From a virus: a stretch of DNA of 47,399 bases. Shown here one piece after another: positions 16,647 to 24,030 of this stretch. The DNA lies in IMG/VR virus record IMGVR_UViG_3300045141_000011, positions 1 to 47,399 of that record. The stretch is one strand, 5' to 3'. Each line of letters begins with the position of its first letter. Position 1 is the first letter of the stretch. Below the pieces are notes generated by a model, which ran no database searches, was not told where the DNA came from, and saw only the letters and a program-made list of their open reading frames with translations. A program made the translations under genes and the position numbers.

Positions 16647-19412
16647 ATGCCGCTAACACTAACGACAATTCCAGGATTCAGCGATCTGGCAGACACTGCT
16701 CTGGCTGCAAACAAGTTCTCACTCGGTACGCACTTGAACCGCATCAATTTCAATGCGAACTTCGGGCTGGTGCGCATGGAGGTATTCACAGGTATCTACA
16801 AGCACGGCGATCAAGTGCCGTTGCCAGTCAGCACGATTGATGGATACCAGTACAATCGCAGTGAATGCATCTACATGTGGGTTCCGCAGAACACTGCTGA
16901 TCCAACGTCTGGCTGGGCCAGCTTCCGTGAACCATGGACAATGTGGTACGGCATTTGGAACGTAGACCAGAACAGCGGTATCGTTCTAAGCGAAATAGGA
17001 TATCGCGGAAATGACGATCACAAAGACAGACAGGCCAGTACGAACGATGGCGTGGTACAGGTGTTCACCATAGCGCAGCGCCAACGCACCAAGCTGATTC
17101 TTTCGGCTATCCCAGCATTTTCAAAGAAGATTGTTACAGACTTCTCTATCAACGAAGCTTTGCATACCAATTTTCTTTTGCTGCCATTGAATCATGACGC
17201 AAAATTCAGCGTTGTGAATACTGAAGTTATGTACATGGGCGAATTCACAAATGGTCAGACAGTTCCGCAACCTGTCAGCCCTGCTGATGGTCGCGTGTAC
17301 GCTTACAGTGAATGTATGTTTCAAACATCGGTGCGATGGACTGCTGACACGGATGGAAACGGTAATCCCATGAAACCTGCCATCAACAAGGGACAGCTTC
17401 AAGATTGGAATTCATCTGTAACGGCTGGTGGTGGCGTTGTAACAGAAGCAACAGTATACGAATTGAGCGGTCAGCATACTTACAATGTCGGCAAGGTGGC
17501 AGTTTTTGCTTTCTGTCAGCGACCTCTAGGCACTACATTCACGCCAGTTCAGACATTGTTCTCAGAAATTCTAGACAGCGTATTCGCTCCTGGACAGACA
17601 TTACGCGCCAGCACGATGCAGCAGCTTACGAACAACATCAATCAAGCCGTGTGCACTCCTGAGTTCTTTGGGCCTACAAGCTACGCGAACGGTGCAACGA
17701 TACCGCTGCCCACCAGCCCATTGGATGGCTATACCTACGCTCGTGGTGAGCTGGCTTACATATGGGATTGGGCCAATACAGGGCCGTCGGCTAACACCAC
17801 AGGCCGCCTATCGCTGGTTCACGGCAACATCAGCGCGACTGGTGTCGTGTCTATCAATGATTATCGTTTGAATTCAGGCGCGTCCTCCGTGGCGCTAGTT
17901 CATGAAGGAACCATGCGCGTCATTGTCATTGGAATGCGCAGTCGTACGTTGACAAGTCCACCCATATCCAATCCAGGTGCGCCAGCTTTCGGAAGCGACG
18001 ATGTGATTGAGTTCTTTGGGCCGAATGACAGGCAAACACAATATCTAAGCAAGGCCACTGGACAGGTGACGCAGAGCGTAATGCTTAGTCCTCAAGCTTC
18101 AATGCAGCCGAATCAGACTATCACATTGACATTTACGATGCCATCGCCTGGAACGCTGCTTCTGATAACGTGGCTGGCGCAAAGTCTGCTTCGTATTGAC
18201 ACTACGACGTTCAACCTTCTAGCTTCTGCTGGCGCTAATCTGGCTATCAATGGTGATTTTGAATCAGCTGGAACGCTTGGAGCGCAGGCGGCCAGCTGGA
18301 CTCTTGTCAGTGGAAATGCGCTAACAAAAGATAACACTGCCATTCATTCTGGATCGTTCAATGGAAAGATTAACAACGCAGGCGGAGCTACGACCATTCA
18401 TTTCAGCACTGCAACAATTGCGCTGACTGGTGGGCAGATTTATGTTTTAGAGGGTTGGATAAAGATAGGAACTGGGATGCCAAACATTCCAGGTCAGGCA
18501 GGAGCAGTGATTGATCTTTCCATCTCAACAGGCATAACCAGCTACACCATATTTACAAAGTTTGGAGCATTCGATGGAGGTTCCACTACAACGCCACGGA
18601 TGGGATTTGCTCCTGATGGTTCTGGAGCTCATGGTTATACATTCTTCCAGTGTTACTTTAAGCCAACAGCAAACGGGACGGTCAACCTTGAGATCATCAT
18701 GCAGTCAAACGGCGGAGATTCTGAGTACGACGATATCAAGGTATACAGATTTCTAGGCGGAGCGTACCCTTCACTGGCCAACTCAACTGGATACTATCTG
18801 TATGAGTACATTGACATCACCACTGGTTTGGTGGCGTTCGCAAACGGCAGCCCACCACCTACTTCGCCCAGCGATACGTTTTCGCAGCAGTGCCAGTTTG
18901 ACGGCCGCATTGGGCTTCCGCCTAAGAAGATCATTACTCCTGGCGCAGGCAGTAGCGGATCTGATACAGGCGGAGGAGACGGTACCTGCCCAGAGTTCAC
19001 AGAACCTGTAACGATACGACGATACAGCAACGATGGTGAACTTATATTTGAGGGCGTGGTGCCAGCCATGGAAGTAGAAACAGGCTGGGAAGCCGACGAT
19101 GGTAGTCTGCGCCGTGGCTGCCACATCAAAGGGTACAGTTTCGCAAAGAAGCGGGACGTGTTCCGTGCTGTGCATCGCACGCGGCAGGTGCACTGCGCAG
19201 GCTGGATGGTGGTGGATGGTCACAGGTTGACACCATGCGAGGCCGTGTGGAGCGATGGCCAGTGGAAGCCAGCCTGGAAGGTGGCTGGAGCTGTGCATGA
19301 TACTCTAGTCAGCATCAAGATGGACATTGAAGTTGAAGCTGATTGGGATGACGAGCACAATTTCTATGTCGGGGCTACACTGATACACAATACTTTCGTT
19401 CTACCTTGCTAA
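16647..19412 (+). CDS. Large tail protein with three repeats, CBM-like module and C-terminal Hint domain
   Basis: This 921-residue tail protein is modular. Three copies of a segment with (V/Q)P(L/Q)P(V/T)S-x-x-DG-x-x-Y-x-(R/Y)-x-E lie near residues 40-76, 193-227 and 338-373, spaced about 150 residues. A region at 531-705 opens with NLAINGDFES and ends SEYDDIKVYRF, matching CBM4/9-like carbohydrate-binding modules. A Gly/Ser linker (768-779) leads to residues 781-915, a Hint-like domain: Cys781 first, HCAGWMVVDGHRLTP near 849-863, and DDEHNFYVGATLIHN at 901-915 with His914-Asn915 followed by Thr916 and only five more residues. It probably binds host polysaccharide and may self-process. Confidence 0.85.
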   Translation: MPLTLTTIPGFSDLADTALAANKFSLGTHLNRINFNANFGLVRMEVFTGIYKHGDQVPLPVSTIDGYQYNRSECIYMWVPQNTADPTSGWASFREPWTMWYGIWNVDQNSGIVLSEIGYRGNDDHKDRQASTNDGVVQVFTIAQRQRTKLILSAIPAFSKKIVTDFSINEALHTNFLLLPLNHDAKFSVVNTEVMYMGEFTNGQTVPQPVSPADGRVYAYSECMFQTSVRWTADTDGNGNPMKPAINKGQLQDWNSSVTAGGGVVTEATVYELSGQHTYNVGKVAVFAFCQRPLGTTFTPVQTLFSEILDSVFAPGQTLRASTMQQLTNNINQAVCTPEFFGPTSYANGATIPLPTSPLDGYTYARGELAYIWDWANTGPSANTTGRLSLVHGNISATGVVSINDYRLNSGASSVALVHEGTMRVIVIGMRSRTLTSPPISNPGAPAFGSDDVIEFFGPNDRQTQYLSKATGQVTQSVMLSPQASMQPNQTITLTFTMPSPGTLLLITWLAQSLLRIDTTTFNLLASAGANLAINGDFESAGTLGAQAASWTLVSGNALTKDNTAIHSGSFNGKINNAGGATTIHFSTATIALTGGQIYVLEGWIKIGTGMPNIPGQAGAVIDLSISTGITSYTIFTKFGAFDGGSTTTPRMGFAPDGSGAHGYTFFQCYFKPTANGTVNLEIIMQSNGGDSEYDDIKVYRFLGGAYPSLANSTGYYLYEYIDITTGLVAFANGSPPPTSPSDTFSQQCQFDGRIGLPPKKIITPGAGSSGSDTGGGDGTCPEFTEPVTIRRYSNDGELIFEGVVPAMEVETGWEADDGSLRRGCHIKGYSFAKKRDVFRAVHRTRQVHCAGWMVVDGHRLTPCEAVWSDGQWKPAWKVAGAVHDTLVSIKMDIEVEADWDDEHNFYVGATLIHNTFVLPC

Positions 19413-19421
19413 GGAGCAGTG

Positions 19422-19769
19422 ATGGACTACACGTGGGTCATGACAAAATCGTACCAAGCTACATCCGGTGAAACTCTGCCTGTTGCTTACAGCTACGGAG
19501 CGAACCATTCTTCCATGGGCTACGAAGCGAACGGCTGGGGACTGGCATGGATTTCACTTGACGTGCACCAGCTGGAATTTCTATTGTCTGGTATTGATGA
19601 CCGCGTGGTCGTTGTCGGGCAAGAAGATGATCCACCGACGCAGTTGCTTCTGGACACGTATGCTGACAAGTTGAAATCAAAGAAATACGATACACTGCGA
19701 CAGGTACTAAAAGAACTTGGCAAGACTGAACCAAGATTTACCATGACGAGGGATCCAAACAAACCATAA
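19422..19769 (+). CDS. Small hypothetical protein after the tail tip gene
   Basis: ATG at 19422 is preferred over GTG at 19419 because AAGGAG at 19411-19416 is then five bases away. The 115-residue product has a compact aromatic N-terminal half (SYGANHSSMGYEANGWGLAW) and a helical C-terminal half with DTYADKLKSKKYDTLRQVLK. No membrane helix or known motif. It lies between the large tail protein and the endolysin and could be a tail accessory or a tail-fibre chaperone; that is a guess from position. Confidence 0.7.
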   Translation: MDYTWVMTKSYQATSGETLPVAYSYGANHSSMGYEANGWGLAWISLDVHQLEFLLSGIDDRVVVVGQEDDPPTQLLLDTYADKLKSKKYDTLRQVLKELGKTEPRFTMTRDPNKP

Positions 19770-19781
19770 CAAGGAGATACT

Positions 19782-20300
19782 ATGAAAATAGCTTGGGGAG
19801 CAAAGGTTAGTCAACAATTCCGCGACTCTGCCATCGGCATAGCACAGATGCTTGGCGTAGAAGTGGATTTCCTGATGGCCTGCATGGCTTTTGAAAGTGG
19901 TGAAACGTTTAGCCCGTCTGTGCGAAACAGTGCAGGCAGCGGAGCCGTGGGCCTTATCCAGTTCATGCCGCAAACGGCGGCAGCTCTGGGAACCACCACC
20001 GAGGCGCTGGCCGCCATGACGAATGAAGAACAGCTGATCTATGTGCAGCGGTACTTCCAGCCGTGGGCTGGCCGCCTGCGCAGCTTGGCTGATCTGTACA
20101 TGGCCATCCTGTGGCCTGCAGGCGTTGGAAAGGATGGGTACTACGTTATCTTTGACAGCAAGGATGTGAACCATCCCAAGCTGTATATCCAGAATCGCGG
20201 CCTGGATTGGAACCATGATGGCGTGATAACAGTGGACGAAGCTGCCGCTGGGCCTATGCGCAAACTGCAGAAAGGCAGGCTGCCTGAATTCTTGGCCTGA
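19782..20300 (+). CDS. Endolysin, lytic transglycosylase (SLT fold)
   Basis: A 172-residue SLT-type muramidase that cleaves the glycan strands of peptidoglycan. The family pattern is clear: MAFESG with catalytic Glu38, then GAVGLIQFMPQTAAALG near 54-70 and a later YVQRYFQPW segment near 87-95. No signal peptide, so it needs the holin encoded next to reach the wall. The C-terminal region includes DWNHDGVITVDEAA near 147-160, which looks like an EF-hand-like calcium loop. AAGGAG precedes ATG. Confidence 0.9.
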   Translation: MKIAWGAKVSQQFRDSAIGIAQMLGVEVDFLMACMAFESGETFSPSVRNSAGSGAVGLIQFMPQTAAALGTTTEALAAMTNEEQLIYVQRYFQPWAGRLRSLADLYMAILWPAGVGKDGYYVIFDSKDVNHPKLYIQNRGLDWNHDGVITVDEAAAGPMRKLQKGRLPEFLA

Positions 20301-20312
20301 CGGGTACCAAGT

Positions 20313-20549
20313 ATGTCTTGGTTCATGAAACTAACAAACACGCTGCAGGGCCGCACCACTACGTTTCTTGTGATGTTCTTTGTTATTGGAAACATACTGG
20401 TGTTCATTGGCAAGGTTGATTTCATTCTGTTCTTTACGGCCTTCATGACAGCCGTGATTGGCCACAGTATCAAAGAAGGAATGATAGACGATAAGAACAC
20501 TGATACTCCAGCCACGGCAGCATCGGTTGACAAAGGAGAAACACCTTGA
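20313..20549 (+). CDS. Holin-like membrane protein
   Basis: The 78-residue protein has two hydrophobic segments (TTFLVMFFVIGNILVFIG near 16-33 and FILFFTAFMTAVIGHSI near 37-53) and a charged, hydrophilic C-terminus, the make-up of a small two-span holin. It follows the endolysin by 12 bases and overlaps the next gene (TTGA), giving the usual lysis cassette. Holins permeabilise the inner membrane at a set time so the endolysin can reach the wall. The ribosome binding site is weak, which may help delay lysis. Confidence 0.75.
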   Translation: MSWFMKLTNTLQGRTTTFLVMFFVIGNILVFIGKVDFILFFTAFMTAVIGHSIKEGMIDDKNTDTPATAASVDKGETP

Positions 20550-21277
20550 ACATAACGAAGCACCACATACTCTACCCAGTGCTGGCCGCCGTGGCCGTGC
20601 TGTTGTTCTTCGCGTGGCTGCGCAGCCATGACGCCTGGAAGAACATGGAAGGTGACTTGAAGGCTGATGCCGTCAAGATCAAGCAGAACGAGGCCGTGGG
20701 CAAGGCCGCTGACACCACCATAACCAAGGCCACGGCCAGCAACGCCACCATAGATAAGAACACCAAGGCGCGACTGGACGCGCTGCAGGCCCAGCTCAAC
20801 ACCAAGTTGAACACTGATCAAGCGAAAGGGCTGGTGCAGAACATGCTTCCGGGAGTGCAGACTGTCGCAGCTAAGGATGCGCAAGGTAACGACGTAATTG
20901 CTGTTGCCGATACGCAGGCGAACCGCGATGCTCTCAATCAAGCAGATGTTAACTTCAAGTCGTGCGTTTTCAACCGTGACGATTGTCTAGCCAAGCAGAA
21001 GAACTTCTTGGACATCATTGCCGCTGACAACCAGAAAATAGGCGAACGTGATGCGACAATCAACACGCTCAAAGAAGATAACAAGAAACTGAAAAGCTTC
21101 GGCCTTGGCGGCAGCGTGTTCAAGCGAACGTTGCGCGTGGCCGTGCCGATTGCCTGCGCTGGTGGTGGCGCATACCTTGCTGGGAGGTTCCGCTCAGGTC
21201 AGCAGAACCAAGGTGAGGCAGCCGCGACTGGAGCCGTTGTTGGAGGCACTGGTTGCGCGCTGATGTTCCACTTTTGA
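20546..21277 (+). CDS. Spanin-like or lysis-accessory membrane protein
   Basis: TTG start overlapping the holin stop, with AAAGGAG upstream. The 243-residue product has an N-terminal membrane helix (HILYPVLAAVAVLLFFAW), a long periplasm-sized helical region (about 30-185), and a Gly/Ala-rich hydrophobic C-terminus (VAVPIACAGGGAYLAG; GAVVGGTGCALMFHF). The N-terminal half suits an Rz-like inner-membrane spanin with a coiled coil. The hydrophobic C-terminus is odd for that class and could insert in a membrane. No separate lipoprotein partner is visible inside it or nearby. Confidence 0.65.
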   Translation: MNITKHHILYPVLAAVAVLLFFAWLRSHDAWKNMEGDLKADAVKIKQNEAVGKAADTTITKATASNATIDKNTKARLDALQAQLNTKLNTDQAKGLVQNMLPGVQTVAAKDAQGNDVIAVADTQANRDALNQADVNFKSCVFNRDDCLAKQKNFLDIIAADNQKIGERDATINTLKEDNKKLKSFGLGGSVFKRTLRVAVPIACAGGGAYLAGRFRSGQQNQGEAAATGAVVGGTGCALMFHF

Positions 21278-21291
21278 CATATAGCGCAGGT

Positions 21292-21327
21292 GCGGGGCGT
21301 CGCACTCGGCTGGCTGCGACGCCCTGC
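21292..21327. terminator. Convergent bidirectional terminator
   Basis: A 13-bp stem (GCGGGGCGTCGCA with TGCGACGCCCTGC, one G-T pair) and a 10-nt loop sit between the rightward lysis gene and the leftward modification operon, 14 nt after the former. On the plus strand it is followed by GTTATTTATTT, a fair U-tract. It can serve both converging transcripts. Confidence 0.88.
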
Positions 21328-21332
21328 GTTAT

Positions 21333-22094
21333 TTATTTCGCAGTCTGCGTTTCAAGCATGGACGCTGGCGCGTACTGCCGCCACACTTCCATGTACTTCT
21401 CAAGATAGTGCTGGGCCTTCTGCAGATCTTGTAATCCTCCTTTCTTCTTCCAGCGCCAGACATACTTGGTTATCTGTCCCTGGAAGTAATCCATTTTCTG
21501 TTCGCTGACCCAGTCCCAATGCTGCATTCCGCTGGCCGCATCGGTTTCGTAGTAGTGCCTGCCACCTACCTGACGACTGTTAGCGCCTGCCGTGGCCGCC
21601 TGTTTACCTGTATTTAAGCCTGGAACAGGATGATCTGGGATCGCTCTGGCGCTGTTTTCTGCGCCTGCAGGCTGGGGTTCAACGCTGGCCTCAGATTGCA
21701 CCAGATTGGGTGCAACTGTTTCAGCCTTTCGCAGGTCGCCCAAGTATGCCATTGCTGCGACCCACGTTTCCTTGTGCAGCGGTATAAAATCAAACGGGCT
21801 GCGCCGTTGACCCACCAGAACCACGTGTTTATTCTTGGCCAAGGCGTAACCGAGTTCTGTGTGCAGGCCTCCAGTGCTACTGGGTACATCATTCAGCACT
21901 ACTACCACATTGGAACGGTTGATGTCTTGTATATCCTTCTCACCGAATCCAATGTAATCTTCGCTGCCGCGTTGCACTCCAGGTTCTTCGTCCATCCACC
22001 GGCTGGTGCATTCTATGCCCATGCCTTCCAGCTGACTGCGACAGTGTCGCGCTTCTTTCAAACCGTTCATGCTTGCTGCTATGTATACCCTCAT
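21333..22094 (-). CDS. Nucleoside deoxyribosyltransferase-like domain fused to DUF3310 (T7 gp1.7-like)
   Basis: The 253-residue protein joins two enzymes of nucleotide metabolism. Residues 1-115 look like nucleoside 2-deoxyribosyltransferases: RVYIAASMNG at 2-11, then SNVVVVLND at 61-69 and GGLHTELGYALA at 75-86 with probable catalytic Glu80. Residues about 175-237 match DUF3310 (GGRHYY, then QMDYFQGQITKYVWRWK-type helix, KAQHYLEKYME), the family of T7 gp1.7, a dNMP kinase. A 60-residue linker rich in Pro/Ala joins them. It is the last gene of the modification operon and overlaps the TS-like gene by ATGA, which suggests work on a modified pyrimidine nucleotide. Confidence 0.85.
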   Translation of the reverse strand: MRVYIAASMNGLKEARHCRSQLEGMGIECTSRWMDEEPGVQRGSEDYIGFGEKDIQDINRSNVVVVLNDVPSSTGGLHTELGYALAKNKHVVLVGQRRSPFDFIPLHKETWVAAMAYLGDLRKAETVAPNLVQSEASVEPQPAGAENSARAIPDHPVPGLNTGKQAATAGANSRQVGGRHYYETDAASGMQHWDWVSEQKMDYFQGQITKYVWRWKKKGGLQDLQKAQHYLEKYMEVWRQYAPASMLETQTAK

Positions 22095-23152
22095 TGACCC
22101 TCCTTTGTTTTGTTTTCACGTCTGGTAATCCAGTTTCCACAGGCCATGCGCCAGTCGCTGGCCTGTATCTGCATGGCTTCAGCTAGGCCGCTGCTGCCAG
22201 TCTTGTTCTTGCGCGCTATCCAGGCGCGATACATAGGCGCAGCCACGTTCGCGAAGAACGGGTCAAGGCTATCGGTGTGATGGCGCAATTCTGGACCTTG
22301 CAGAAACGTACTAAGGTCTTCCATCCACGACTCAACATCTGTATTCACAAGTGGAAATGGCTGAATGTGACTATCAGTCTGCGCGTAGTAATCACACTTC
22401 GCCACTTCTTCAGCAAGAGTGGCGTATCCAGTGCCGTCCTGTTTCACCACGTCTGTGTAGATGTGAAAGTTATTGCTGAACTGCCTGTACACACCCACAG
22501 GCACGCCGACGGCAGCCGCCACGAACTCCTGCAGAATGCTGAAGTGCACAGCATTCGCGCCGTAACATCCCCACCATATGTCATTGCTTCGGCACAGCAC
22601 TGTCATGTTGATCTTACCGAACCGACAGTCAAAGTAGATCTGCGTGTTGCACGGAACGTCCTTTCCACCCATCATGGCCATGTGCAGGTCAGTGGTTCTG
22701 ATGGCTGGGCCACTGCGCTTGAGTTCAACCACGCTGGCATCCCACATGGTTAGAACGCAGCGCCGTGATTCAGGGTTCTTCCTTAGTTCGTTGATGATAA
22801 CAGTCAGCTGATCGTAGCCAAACCACTTGCGCCAGCGGTATCCGTAGGCACCGTGAACCGTTACGCCATCGTCGCTGTAGCTGGCGAAGTTCTTGTTGAA
22901 CCGCATTGGAAACTCAAGGTCATTGCGGCCAGCCAGCATCCACAGGCTTTCCATCAAGTGGAAGAATGGATTGGCGTCTCGCAATGGGCTGAACAGAACG
23001 CGTTCACACGGATGTGAATACACTGTTACGACAGGTTCCGGCATGGCCAGCACTGGGCCGTTCCTGCTGGTTTCTTTTTCGCCCATCGCATCTAGAAGTT
23101 CTAATGCGTCTGGCAGGGCCGCGTTGACATTTCGTGCTTCAATGATGTGCAT
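22091..23152 (-). CDS. Thymidylate synthase-like enzyme, probable dUMP hydroxymethylase
   Basis: A 353-residue member of the thymidylate synthase superfamily. The catalytic Cys lies in KDVPCNTQIYF (Cys168) and the nucleotide-binding segment is CRSNDIWWGCYGAN (187-200), where Asn200 aligns with the Asn that selects dUMP over dCMP. HGAYGYRWR at 100-108 and FSNNFHIYTD near 225-234 complete the fold. Phage enzymes of this branch often make 5-hydroxymethyl-dUMP instead of dTMP. The neighbours (base-modifying enzymes) favour that reaction here, but the sequence alone cannot exclude plain thymidylate synthesis. GGAGATAAC precedes ATG. Confidence 0.88.
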   Translation of the reverse strand: MHIIEARNVNAALPDALELLDAMGEKETSRNGPVLAMPEPVVTVYSHPCERVLFSPLRDANPFFHLMESLWMLAGRNDLEFPMRFNKNFASYSDDGVTVHGAYGYRWRKWFGYDQLTVIINELRKNPESRRCVLTMWDASVVELKRSGPAIRTTDLHMAMMGGKDVPCNTQIYFDCRFGKINMTVLCRSNDIWWGCYGANAVHFSILQEFVAAAVGVPVGVYRQFSNNFHIYTDVVKQDGTGYATLAEEVAKCDYYAQTDSHIQPFPLVNTDVESWMEDLSTFLQGPELRHHTDSLDPFFANVAAPMYRAWIARKNKTGSSGLAEAMQIQASDWRMACGNWITRRENKTKEGQ

Positions 23153-23169
23153 GTTATCTCCTAGTTTAA

Positions 23170-24030
23170 TTAAATTCCAGGATAGGTGCTGCGCGGACGC
23201 CCTTCACCCAGCCGTGTTCGTTCGTACTTGTCAAATTCGCACAGGCAGTTCTGAAGGTCTTGAGCGTGCAGATCTGGCATTCCCTTCTTTACTATCAGCA
23301 GTCGTATTTCTTTGTGCAGCATGTTCAGGTGAGCCCACCAGCGCGCCTCGTTCCATGGTGTATTGGGTGCGCTGCCAAACACGCGGTTCAGCCCACGTCG
23401 GCTTCCCGGGCCGCTGGCGGCCCACGTGTGCCAGTCAACAGCGTTAACAAGTGGCTTCACGTATTTTAAGTCAGCGATTACCTGCGCTGCCATGAAACTG
23501 CCTAGACCGTCGTAATTCATAAGAACCTTATGCACTAAGCCCAGCGTTGGAGGCGGCACAGTACCAAGAGTTTCGTTGTGAATTACGGCTGCAATATTCT
23601 CTCTAGCCTTCCACAGTGGATCAAGCACGTATTCAACAAGGTATGGAATCTTTTCCACGGCCTTGCCATTCGTGCTTACGATGTAGGCACCACTGAAGAT
23701 GCGATAATTAGTGGCCTGTGCCACCTTGGTCAGTTCAACGAAACGCTTGGCGCTCCAAGGCACAGGAAACTTCACCAGTGACAATGTCGGCGGCCAATTC
23801 AACAGGCGCGCCACCACCATTGCGAACCACAGGTGGCGATCCGTCTTGTGTGGTGTGCGCCAGTGCTTCGCTATCCACTGCGTCACCGTGTCCAGTTCGC
23901 GGTACACATTGCAGAAACGGTACTGCTGCAGGATAGGGTCTTTCGTCCAAGGCTTGGGCTTACCAGCCTTGCGCGCCTCATAGATCTTGTGACGCTCTTC
24001 AATCCAGTAGAACAGTTCTTTGGTTCGCAT
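23170..24030 (-). CDS. Thymine hypermodification protein (aGPT-pyrophosphorylase / 5-hmdU kinase helical-domain group)
   Basis: The 286-residue, all-helical protein carries the group signature: PWTKDPILQQYRFCNVYREL at 27-46, then HLWFAMVVARLLNWPPTL at 66-83, SGAYIVST at 113-120, GLGSFMAAQVIADLK at 175-189 (helix-hairpin-helix-like), and DWHTWAASGPGSRRGL at 199-214. In known phages such proteins act on 5-hydroxymethyluracil in DNA, either as the helical half of a 5-hmdU kinase or as the transferase replacing pyrophosphate by an amino acid or polyamine. No P-loop kinase motif is present here, so the transferase-like role is more likely. Start set at 24030 (ATGA overlap with the radical SAM gene). 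Confidence 0.85.
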   Translation of the reverse strand: MRTKELFYWIEERHKIYEARKAGKPKPWTKDPILQQYRFCNVYRELDTVTQWIAKHWRTPHKTDRHLWFAMVVARLLNWPPTLSLVKFPVPWSAKRFVELTKVAQATNYRIFSGAYIVSTNGKAVEKIPYLVEYVLDPLWKARENIAAVIHNETLGTVPPPTLGLVHKVLMNYDGLGSFMAAQVIADLKYVKPLVNAVDWHTWAASGPGSRRGLNRVFGSAPNTPWNEARWWAHLNMLHKEIRLLIVKKGMPDLHAQDLQNCLCEFDKYERTRLGEGRPRSTYPGI

